From Anaerolineales bacterium (lineage in GTDB: Bacteria; Chloroflexota; Anaerolineae; Anaerolineales; JABWBV01): DNA of 7,996 nt. Below the pieces are notes generated by a model, which worked only from the letters and a program-made list of their open reading frames with translations, was not told the origin of the DNA and made no database searches. Made by a program: the position numbers and the translations under genes. The stretch is from contig JALUWE010000428.1 in NCBI GenBank assembly GCA_027019845.1, positions 1 through 7,996 of the forward strand, given 5' to 3'. Shown one piece after another: positions 1-5,189 of the stretch (position 1 is its first letter; every line of letters starts with the position of its first letter).

Positions 1-402
1 GGTCAGCGTCTGCCACTCGAAGCGGTTGTCCTGATAGAGAAAACTGAACCGCTCGCTGGTGAACACCTGCCCCCCCTCCAGCGTGACCGCAAACCAATAG
101 GCCACCTCGGAAAACGCCCGCACCGCTGCGGTGGAGAGATCATGCTGGTACACGGCCAGCCCGCTTTCGTCCAGCCTGGCTACCCCGGACAGCGCATTGG
201 GCATCTCCGGCGACTGGAAGAACACACGCACCTCTTCGATGGGGGACTCGGACTGCACACTGGCCCGGAACGTGATCTGCTGCCCGAACGTATAGGCCAC
301 CCCCAGATCGGTCACCACGGTCGCGGCTTGGGCCTGTCCGGGCCGGGCCGCGGCGAAATACACCCCCATCAAGATCAAAAACAGAATGCCTCGTGCGCGC
401 AC
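1..402 (-). CDS. Secreted protein, N-terminal part (possible peptidase MA-like metallohydrolase), cut by window edge
   Basis: The leftward frame is open from a GTG at 402-400 to the window edge, giving 134 codons. The first ~26 residues form a classical signal peptide: MRARG, a hydrophobic stretch ILFLILMGVYFAAA, then a likely cleavage after AQA. The mature part (TVVTDLGVAYTFGQQITF...) looks like a beta-sandwich domain ending in FSFLYQDNRFEWQTL. That ending resembles the N-terminal domain found before gluzincin (HExxH) domains in Chloroflexota 'peptidase MA family' proteins; this is a memory-based match, and the catalytic domain lies outside the window. The GTG start is chosen because GGGAGG sits 5 bases upstream and the permease stop ends at 404, leaving a 1-base gap that suggests translational coupling. 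The secreted assignment is firm; the peptidase assignment is tentative. Confidence 0.6.
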   Translation of the reverse strand, partial: MRARGILFLILMGVYFAAARPGQAQAATVVTDLGVAYTFGQQITFRASVQSESPIEEVRVFFQSPEMPNALSGVARLDESGLAVYQHDLSTAAVRAFSEVAYWFAVTLEGGQVFTSERFSFLYQDNRFEWQTLT

Positions 403-403
403 C

Positions 404-1321
404 TCAACCTCCCAGATAGGCCAGCAAAGGTGTCAGCGTGAGCGGGCTGAGCATTGTGGTGGTGAACACCACTCCGGTTACAAAAGCAGGCTCCACGTCG
501 AACTCCGAGGCCAGCACGGTGGTCATCACTGCGGTGGGCATGGAGGCCTCCAGCACCCCGGCCTGGCGGGAAGGGCCGGCCATGCCGAGCAAGGCCGCCA
601 GCCCCAGCGCCACCGCGGGGGAGGCCAGAAGGCGCAGCGTGTTGGCAACCGCCAATCCCAACGCTTTCCCACTCCAGCGGGCGCGTTGCAACAGCAGCCC
701 CAGCAGCACCAGCATGGTCGGAATGGCCGCGTTGGAGAAAACGTCCACCGTGCGCGCCACGGGTAAAGGCAGTTCCCAGTTCATACGGATGAAGATCACC
801 GCCAGCAAAACCGCGTAGATGGCCGGCACTTTGAGCAGCCCGGCCAGCGCCTGGCGGTAATCCGAGCGTCCCAGAGAGGCCACATACACCCCGGCCGTAT
901 TGGCAATGATACCACTGGCTACGAAATACAGGCTGGCGTGTGCCAATCCGGTCTCACCAAAGGCAAACAAGCTGACCGACAGGCCAAAGTTGCCCGCGTT
1001 GGGCAGCACAGAGGTCAGCAGTACGGCCACCATCATCCGGCGGCTGAAGCGCAACCCGCGCCCGATCAGCCATGCCAGCCCCCCTACCGCGGCCATCTGC
1101 ACCGCGGTAAAGCCGAACATCCGAATTATATCCCCATTCCCCAACTGGTTGCGAGTCAACAAACTAAAGATCAGCGCAGGGCTGAAAACATAAAAAACCA
1201 CCCGCGAAAGCGCGCGTGGCTCGATCTCGACCAATCGTCCCAGCACGTAGCCCGTGCCGGTTGCCAGGAAAATGGGCAGCAGGTTGTTGGCAAAAAGGGA
1301 CAGCAGCGAACCCAAGGTCAA
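404..1321 (-). CDS. AEC-family (auxin efflux carrier-like) permease
   Basis: This is a predicted inner-membrane transporter of about 305 residues, the usual length for the AEC (PF03547) family, which includes malate and other organic-anion carriers. Almost the whole chain is hydrophobic: ten or so membrane segments begin with LFANNLLPIFLATGTGYVLG. The mid-protein signature PNAGNFGLSVSLFAFGETG matches the family's conserved PNxGxxGxP-like loop, and the C-terminal half repeats the pattern (SNAAIPTMLVLLGLLL; MPTAVMTTVLASEF). No ATG lies near the front. The TTG at 1321 overlaps the upstream HEAT gene's TGA as TTGA, and a second TTG follows at 1315 with a G-rich GGGGG 9 bases upstream; either is plausible. 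The open frame continues upstream to 1735, but that part is out-of-frame translation of the HEAT gene. The substrate cannot be read from the sequence. Confidence 0.85.
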   Translation of the reverse strand: MTLGSLLSLFANNLLPIFLATGTGYVLGRLVEIEPRALSRVVFYVFSPALIFSLLTRNQLGNGDIIRMFGFTAVQMAAVGGLAWLIGRGLRFSRRMMVAVLLTSVLPNAGNFGLSVSLFAFGETGLAHASLYFVASGIIANTAGVYVASLGRSDYRQALAGLLKVPAIYAVLLAVIFIRMNWELPLPVARTVDVFSNAAIPTMLVLLGLLLQRARWSGKALGLAVANTLRLLASPAVALGLAALLGMAGPSRQAGVLEASMPTAVMTTVLASEFDVEPAFVTGVVFTTTMLSPLTLTPLLAYLGG

Positions 1322-2316
1322 AAGCCCCCGGCGTCGTCGTTGATTTCGTGCAGCGAACTGAGGTCGTCTTCGCTGAAGTCGAAGAGCGGAAAAGACAGGA
1401 ATTCTTCGTTGAAGGCCAGGTTGTCCAGCGCGGCTTCGAGGTGTTCGATTTCCTCCGGGTCTTCCGAGAGGTCGAGTAAGGCTTCCAGGGCTTCGGCCAC
1501 ACCCTCGCCGCCGATTTGGGAGAGCGACCAGATGGCGGCCATGCGCACCTCCGCGTCCGCGTCGTCCAACAAATAGCGGAGTGTGGAAACCGCGGCTTTG
1601 ATCTCCAGCTCGCCCGCGGCGCGGGCCGCCTCCATGCGGATGCGCGGGTTGTGACTGTCCAACATTTCCAGCACGTCGTTGTGCCAGCGTTGGTTGTACG
1701 AGCGTCCCATGGCGAACAGCGCGCTGGCGATCCACTCATCGTCGTCGGAGAGGAACGCGTTTTCGATCAGACCGGTCACTTCGGGGCGACCCGAAAAGCC
1801 GAGGGCCTCCAGCGCGCGGCGGCGCACCAGTGGATGCTCGTCCCCCCGCACGGTTGCCAGCAGGCGTTCTTCGATCTCGCGAAGTGTGTGTTCGGGGATT
1901 TTTTCGCATTCCCCTAAATAGACAAAATGCCCCAACGCGGACCCCGCGCCGGCGCGCACGCGTTCGTCCTCGTCGTTTTCCAGCATGTCCAGCAGCACGT
2001 GTTCGAGATTGGGAGAATCCTCGTCCCACAGCAGCCGGATGGAAACCAGGCGCACCTCGGGGTCGCTGTCCTGCAAACCGATGCGCGCCACTGGCTCGTA
2101 GCACAGCAACGGATCGGCCTCGGCGAACAACTCCAGGTCCTGGATCAGGGCACGACGGCGGCGGGCCGGGATGTCATTCCAGTGTTTTGCCAACAGCTCG
2201 CGCTCCTCCCCCTCCAGGCCGGATAGGCGATACAGATTGATGGGTTTCAGGATATGTTTTTCATCCAACAGGGCTTCCAAAACCTGCTGGAAAGGGAGTT
2301 GGGCCGGATCGAGCAT
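1318..2316 (-). CDS. HEAT-repeat protein, acidic
   Basis: This is a 332-residue soluble protein with no signal peptide or membrane segment. From about residue 72 to 302 it consists of tandem helical pairs of HEAT/PBS-lyase type, seen as recurring D-x-x-x-x-VR-x-x-A/S-x-x-x-L patterns: SDPEVRLVSIRLL (84-96), EDERVRAGAGSALG (116-129), EHPLVRRRALEALG (160-173), NPRIRMEAARAAGEL (223-237) and DAEVRMAAIWSLSQIG (254-269). The N-terminal 70 residues form a separate helical segment. The C-terminal 30 residues are strongly acidic and probably disordered. Such repeats are protein-protein scaffolds; no catalytic residues are visible and no specific function can be given. It lies between the protease gene and the permease, overlapping the latter by 4 bases. 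The ATG at 2316 has no recognisable Shine-Dalgarno sequence (CCATCCCCC precedes it), so the start is less certain than the reading frame. Confidence 0.85.
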   Translation of the reverse strand: MLDPAQLPFQQVLEALLDEKHILKPINLYRLSGLEGEERELLAKHWNDIPARRRRALIQDLELFAEADPLLCYEPVARIGLQDSDPEVRLVSIRLLWDEDSPNLEHVLLDMLENDEDERVRAGAGSALGHFVYLGECEKIPEHTLREIEERLLATVRGDEHPLVRRRALEALGFSGRPEVTGLIENAFLSDDDEWIASALFAMGRSYNQRWHNDVLEMLDSHNPRIRMEAARAAGELEIKAAVSTLRYLLDDADAEVRMAAIWSLSQIGGEGVAEALEALLDLSEDPEEIEHLEAALDNLAFNEEFLSFPLFDFSEDDLSSLHEINDDAGGF

Positions 2317-2353
2317 GGGGGATGGTTATTTGCTTGCCTGTTTGTTTCTTGAC

Positions 2354-2381
2354 TGAACACTGAACACTGAACACTGAACAC
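2354..2381. repeat. Four exact tandem copies of TGAACAC
   Basis: The 7-base unit TGAACAC occurs four times without a mismatch at 2354, 2361, 2368 and 2375, and the AC at 2352-2353 continues the pattern to the left. The array lies in the 90-base gap between the end of the metalloprotease gene and the HEAT gene start, about 38 bases upstream of that ATG. No protein is encoded here. It may be a slippage-prone simple repeat or a set of binding sites; nothing in the sequence decides between them. Confidence 0.9.
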
Positions 2382-2406
2382 GAGGCCAGATGGCTTACAG
2401 CTTGCG

Positions 2407-3465
2407 CTAAAAATCCGCCGGGTTGACGAAGTCCTGGACATTGATGTAGATCATCAGCAGGATCAGCATGGCGAAGCTGACCAGGTTGATCGCGTTTTCG
2501 TAGGTGGGTGGGATGCGGCGGCGCAAAATAAGCTCCGGCAGCGTGAAAGCGATACGCCCGCCATCCAGGGCCGGGATGGGCAGCAAGTTGAGCAGGCCGA
2601 GCGAGATGGAGATCGAGGCGAAGAAGAACAGGGTGTTGACGCCCGCGGGGGTCTCCGAAGCCGCGTCCGCTTCACGCACCGTCTGAAACATATCGTACAT
2701 GCCTTTGTAGCCCACCAACCGCGCCTGTTCCGGGGCAATGGTGCCCTCGATGATGCGGGCCGGCAGGGTGAGAATTTGCACCACTTGATCGTAGACCGCC
2801 ACCGTGCCCAGACCGAGTGCCTGCCAGGGGGTTAGCGGGACAGAGGGATGGCTGAACAGGATGCCAATAGCACCCTCGCCGGGGGGTGGATCGGCGCGCG
2901 GCACCAGGGTCACTTCCCCGATCTGGTCTCCTCTGCGGTAAACGATGCGGGTCTCTTGTTCTACATTCTTGGCGATCATTTCCCGTAAGATGTCCGGGCT
3001 GTCTATGGGTTGGCCGTTGATTTCGGTGATCATGTCGCCGGGTTGCAGCCCGGCTCGCGCGGCGGGGGAGTTTTCAGCCACGTCCACGATCTCGATCCGG
3101 CTGGTATCCGGCATACCGATTCGGGCGAAGATGATGGTAAACAGGATGGCCGCGGTAAGGAAGTTGGCGACCGGCCCGGCCGCGAGGACCACGATACGTA
3201 CCCACGGGCTGGACGCGGCCAGCCCACCCGGTACCTCGGGGTCGTTTTCCCCCTTGGGGCGCACGAATCCGCCCAGCGGGATCCAGTTGAGCGAAAAAAT
3301 TGTGCCTCCGGCTTTGAACAGAGTGACCGCGCGGGGCGGGAAACCCAAACCGAACTCTTCCACCTCCACCCCCAGAAGTTTGGAGGCGATGAAGTGCCCG
3401 AGTTCGTGTACGATGATCAGCACGGCAATCGCGCCGATGAAAATGAGCAAGTTGTTGATGTCCAT
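2407..3465 (-). CDS. rseP: RseP-type site-2 zinc metalloprotease (M50) with one PDZ domain
   Basis: This is an intramembrane protease that in other bacteria cleaves anti-sigma factors and remnant signal peptides. The 352-residue chain begins with a membrane helix carrying the zinc motif HELGH (residues 20-24). The conserved GFVRPKGEND loop follows (66-75), then a second helix with the GPVANF motif (97-102). A single PDZ domain spans about 122-190 (VAENSPAARAGLQPGDMITEINGQPI). The C-terminal membrane part carries NLLPIPALDGGR (293-304), whose Asp301 is the third zinc ligand. All catalytic elements are intact. E. coli RseP is longer (about 450 residues) and has two PDZ domains; one PDZ is usual in many Gram-positive and Chloroflexota homologues. 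The ATG at 3465 is preceded by TAAGG about 8 bases upstream and by a sigma70-like promoter. The target anti-sigma factor is not in the window. Confidence 0.93.
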   Translation of the reverse strand: MDINNLLIFIGAIAVLIIVHELGHFIASKLLGVEVEEFGLGFPPRAVTLFKAGGTIFSLNWIPLGGFVRPKGENDPEVPGGLAASSPWVRIVVLAAGPVANFLTAAILFTIIFARIGMPDTSRIEIVDVAENSPAARAGLQPGDMITEINGQPIDSPDILREMIAKNVEQETRIVYRRGDQIGEVTLVPRADPPPGEGAIGILFSHPSVPLTPWQALGLGTVAVYDQVVQILTLPARIIEGTIAPEQARLVGYKGMYDMFQTVREADAASETPAGVNTLFFFASISISLGLLNLLPIPALDGGRIAFTLPELILRRRIPPTYENAINLVSFAMLILLMIYINVQDFVNPADF

Positions 3466-3508
3466 AACCAGACCTTATCTGCTATCTATATGGAATGTCA
3501 CCACCCTG

Positions 3509-3537
3509 ATTATATCCCGTCCAGGTTCACAAGCCAA
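3509..3537 (-). promoter_or_regulatory. Sigma70-like promoter for the metalloprotease gene
   Basis: On the minus strand TTGGCT (3537-3532) and a perfect TATAAT (3514-3509) are separated by exactly 17 bases. Transcription would start near 3502, giving a leader of about 37 bases before the ATG at 3465. The promoter lies just outside the inserted element at 3570-3924, so the protease gene keeps its own promoter after the insertion. Confidence 0.65.
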
Positions 3538-3564
3538 TAAGAAATTTATTAACGGGGTTCAGCG

Positions 3565-3569
3565 CCTGG
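3565..3569. repeat. Left target-site duplication CCTGG
   Basis: CCTGG here is repeated in direct orientation at 3925-3929, each copy abutting the inverted-repeat end of the inserted element. Both copies carry T as the central base on the plus strand. Had they been part of the inverted repeat, one would read CCAGG, so they are best read as a 5-base duplication of the target. Confidence 0.6.
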
Positions 3570-3605
3570 GCAGAACTTACGCAGTTCATGTCAGCTATTG
3601 CTTGC

Positions 3606-3688
3606 GTCATTCTGAGCGACCAAGGGGAGCGAAGAATCTCGCTTGCGATGGGGGAGATTCTTCGGGCAGTGCGTGCCCTCAGAATGAC
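3606..3688. repeat. Long interrupted palindrome of the GTCATTCTGAG...CTCAGAATGAC type
   Basis: GTCATTCTGAG (3606-3616) pairs with CTCAGAATGAC (3678-3688), and inside it GAAGAATCTC (3631-3640) pairs with GAGATTCTTC (3654-3663), around a 13-base loop. The 14-base stretches between the two stems do not pair. This looks like the dispersed REP-like palindrome common in Chloroflexota and some other genomes, a recollection that was not checked. Single-stranded, it would form a two-stem hairpin. Confidence 0.8.
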
Positions 3689-3728
3689 CGGGGACCGGGG
3701 ACGGGGGACCGGCGCGTGGTTATTGGTG

Positions 3729-3756
3729 GTCGGGGCGACCGGCCGGTCGCCCCGAC
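3729..3756. repeat. Perfect 28-base palindrome
   Basis: The two halves (3729-3742 and 3743-3756) are exact reverse complements centred on GGCC, with no loop. The sequence around the centre is GGGGCGACCGG followed by CCGGTCGCCCC. Its right half also forms the first unit of the 16-base tandem repeat that follows. It lies within the MITE-like element. Confidence 0.9.
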
Positions 3757-3785
3757 GGTTGGTCGCCCCGACGGTTGGTCGCCCC
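3745..3785. repeat. 16-base tandem repeat, about 2.5 copies
   Basis: The unit GGTCGCCCCGACGGTT is repeated exactly at 3745-3760 and 3761-3776, followed by a partial unit at 3777-3785. It overlaps the right half of the perfect palindrome and lies inside the MITE-like element. No coding role is apparent. Confidence 0.9.
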
Positions 3786-3796
3786 TCGGCAATGGC

Positions 3797-3833
3797 GGGG
3801 GAGATTCTTCGGGCACTGCGTGCCCTCAGAATG
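3797..3833. repeat. Second copy of the right arm of the REP-like palindrome
   Basis: These 37 bases match 3650-3686 at 36 positions; the only difference is G at 3669 against C at 3816. The left arm is missing, so this half cannot fold on itself. It could pair instead with the left arm at 3606-3640, giving an alternative, longer-range stem within the same element. Confidence 0.85.
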
Positions 3834-3843
3834 GCAAAGGTTG

Positions 3844-3887
3844 TGTGTCATTACGACAGGGCTTATGTAGGTGTTCGTAATGGCACA
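3844..3887. repeat. 13-base-pair hairpin near the right end of the inserted element
   Basis: TGTGTCATTACGA (3844-3856) and TCGTAATGGCACA (3875-3887) are inverted repeats pairing at 12 of 13 positions, with a G-U wobble possible at the thirteenth, around an 18-base loop. It lies 19 bases beyond the decarboxylase stop in the direction of transcription. It could slow or end transcription or protect the mRNA 3' end. No T-run follows on the minus strand, so a standard intrinsic terminator is not supported. Confidence 0.6.
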
Positions 3888-3905
3888 AACCTGTACTGGA
3901 TTTCA

Positions 3906-4955
3906 TCAGCTGCGTAAGTACTGCCCTGGGAGGTTCTGGAGAGAGCGCGGGTTGTTTGATGCCGCGGGTTCATCCAGCAGCCGCGCTGCGCCGCCTGGGG
4001 TGGCGGTGAGCACCTGTTCCACGCCGGGGATCGCCTTGAGCCGGTGGACGATCTCGGGATGATGTTCGTGCAGGCAGATCACGTGAACGTTCGGGCCGGC
4101 GTCGATGGTGTAGCAGGCCGACAAGCCCTCTGCCCGCCAGCGTTCCACCGCGCGCATCACGGCCAGCGTGGCCGGCAGCCAGTAGAGCAGCCGCGGCGAG
4201 GAAGTCATCATCACCGCGTGCATCAGGTTGGAGTCCAGTTCTACCACTTCGGCGAAGGCCTCGAAATCGCGTTCCAAGATGGCCTGGCGGCAGATGTCCA
4301 GCCTGCGGGGTGCGTCTTCCAGACGGGCGGCCTGCAAAGGGCTGGTTGGGGCCAGGGCGTGCCCGTGGGTGGAGCCGGTGGTTTTGTGGCGGGTGCTGAC
4401 TACGGCGACACAATCCACCAGGTGCCAGTGATCGGGGGGGGCAATCGAGAAGGCGTAGGAGTCCTCGTGGGTGGTCCCCGCCTGCCATTCCACGAAGCCG
4501 CCTGGCACCGAGCGGCAGGCGGACCCCGATCCGGTGCGCGCCAGGCGGGAGAGTGCGGGTTCGTCGAGGGCCAGCCCGGCGGCCGCGCTGGCTGCCAGCG
4601 CCAGGGCTGCGTACGCGGAGGCCGAGGAGGCGATGCCCGCGGCGGTGGGGAAGTTGTTCGCGCTGACCACTTCCGCGCGGGCGCGCGTCCCGGCCATTTC
4701 CCGCACCCGGTCCAGCAGCCGGGCAACGCGCGCCCGCGCCGCCTCCGCGGCCGGTTGCCCGTTGAGGGTCAGCGTGTCCGCGCTCAGGTTGGAGTCGAAG
4801 CGCACGCGGGTACGGGTCTCCAGCCCGGCCAGGTTCATGGAAATCGAGCCGCTGGCGGGAATGCGTAACTCGTGGTCGCGATTGCCCCAGTATTTGATGA
4901 AGGCAATATTTGGATTGGCAAAAGCGGTGGCTGTTCTTTCGGTGGTATCGGACAT
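3906..4955 (-). CDS. mvaD: GHMP-type (di)phosphomevalonate decarboxylase
   Basis: The enzyme decarboxylates a phosphorylated mevalonate with ATP on the route to isopentenyl units; it is cytosolic and 349 residues long. Visible motifs are NIAFIKYWGNRD (16-27), the GHMP phosphate loop PTAAGIASSAS (103-113), GSGSACRS (142-149) with the expected catalytic Arg148, and DAGPN (285-289) with the expected catalytic Asp285. Classical diphosphomevalonate decarboxylases read KYWGK; here the lysine is Asn25. This form occurs in Chloroflexota such as Roseiflexus, whose enzyme was reported to act on mevalonate phosphate and give isopentenyl phosphate, so the substrate may be the monophosphate. The ATG at 4955 is chosen because homologues start near here; ATGs at 4964 and 5018 are also in frame, and the 5018 extension is AT-rich and non-family-like. 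The last residues (QYLRS) come from the inserted element. Confidence 0.92.
   Translation of the reverse strand: MSDTTERTATAFANPNIAFIKYWGNRDHELRIPASGSISMNLAGLETRTRVRFDSNLSADTLTLNGQPAAEAARARVARLLDRVREMAGTRARAEVVSANNFPTAAGIASSASAYAALALAASAAAGLALDEPALSRLARTGSGSACRSVPGGFVEWQAGTTHEDSYAFSIAPPDHWHLVDCVAVVSTRHKTTGSTHGHALAPTSPLQAARLEDAPRRLDICRQAILERDFEAFAEVVELDSNLMHAVMMTSSPRLLYWLPATLAVMRAVERWRAEGLSACYTIDAGPNVHVICLHEHHPEIVHRLKAIPGVEQVLTATPGGAARLLDEPAASNNPRSLQNLPGQYLRS
3925..3929. repeat. Right target-site duplication CCTGG, inside the decarboxylase gene
   Basis: This is the partner of CCTGG at 3565-3569. It lies within the decarboxylase codons for Pro-Gly near the C-terminus, so the element entered the 3' end of the coding sequence. 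Joining the flanks through one copy restores the open frame, which then reads Ala-Glu-Pro-Arg and a TAA at 3551-3549. Confidence 0.6.
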
Positions 4956-5189
4956 TGGAAGCATACTTGGGTGATTTTCAATAGAAATCTTACCCCGCAC
5001 GTCAGGCAATTCGATCATCTGTCTGCGTGTATCTGGCCTAAACTGTTCCCCGATTTTAGCACAAACCGCGCTCTGTATGCGCTTTCGGCAGGGGGAACAG
5101 CGGGTTCACCTGCCTTCATCGCACCTCAGCACCGATTTGCCCCCCTCATTTGATACAATTTGGTATCCACACTTTGGATTGGATGTCTG
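4956..5189. promoter_or_regulatory. Divergent control region between the two operons
   Basis: This 234-base gap separates the leftward decarboxylase gene from the rightward nucleotidylyltransferase gene. It is clearly more AT-rich than the flanking coding DNA near 4970-4995 and 5050-5065. For the leftward gene the best candidate -10 is TAAAAT (5058-5053) without a convincing -35 box, which would give a leader of about 90 bases. The rightward promoter is listed separately. No tRNA, riboswitch-like fold or long repeat was recognised. Confidence 0.5.
5151..5159 (+). promoter_or_regulatory. Extended -10 promoter for the nucleotidylyltransferase operon
   Basis: TGATACAAT is an extended -10 element: TG, one base, then TACAAT, five of six matches to TATAAT. 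No good -35 hexamer lies 16-18 bases upstream, which fits an extended -10 promoter. Transcription would start near 5166, giving a leader of about 24 bases before the ATG at 5190. Confidence 0.45.

Larger units (their letters stand above)
3570..3924. mobile_element. 355-base non-coding insertion with terminal inverted repeats (MITE-like)
   Basis: The ends GCAGAACTTACGCAG (3570-3584) and CTGCGTAAGTACTGC (3910-3924) are inverted copies with a single mismatch; weaker similarity runs about six bases further in. They are flanked by a 5-base direct repeat, CCTGG. No transposase or other credible gene lies inside; the open frames crossing it are chance frames through repeats. The interior is a patchwork of palindromes, described as separate entries. 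This is the structure of a non-autonomous, miniature inverted-repeat element mobilised by a transposase elsewhere. I cannot name the insertion-sequence family from the ends alone. The right end supplies the last codons of the neighbouring decarboxylase gene. Confidence 0.65.

Noticed and set aside
1322..1735. Upstream extension of the permease reading frame
   Set aside because: The extra ~138 residues are Arg/Gly/Pro-rich, unlike any permease, and coincide with the well-supported HEAT gene in another frame on the same strand.
3689..3712. GGGGACC-rich run as a separate element
   Set aside because: It is short, imperfect low-complexity sequence within the larger inserted element and has no boundaries of its own.
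2945..3917. Long rightward open frames crossing the protease gene and the repeat-rich gap
   Set aside because: They are antisense to the protease gene and then run through palindromes and tandem repeats; the composition is that of chance frames.
3565..3929. Reading CCTGG as part of the terminal inverted repeat instead of a target duplication
   Set aside because: CCTGG is nearly self-complementary, but the central base is T on the plus strand in both copies, which fits a direct duplication, and the frame restored by removing one copy supports it.
4956..5018. Longer decarboxylase start at the ATG at 5018
   Set aside because: The extra 21 residues are not family-like, the DNA is AT-rich and promoter-like, and no ribosome-binding site precedes it.
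5160..5189. TTG at 5160 as start of the nucleotidylyltransferase
   Set aside because: It would begin at or before the expected transcription start of the extended -10 promoter, and the added residues (VSTLWIGCL) precede the conserved core without purpose.
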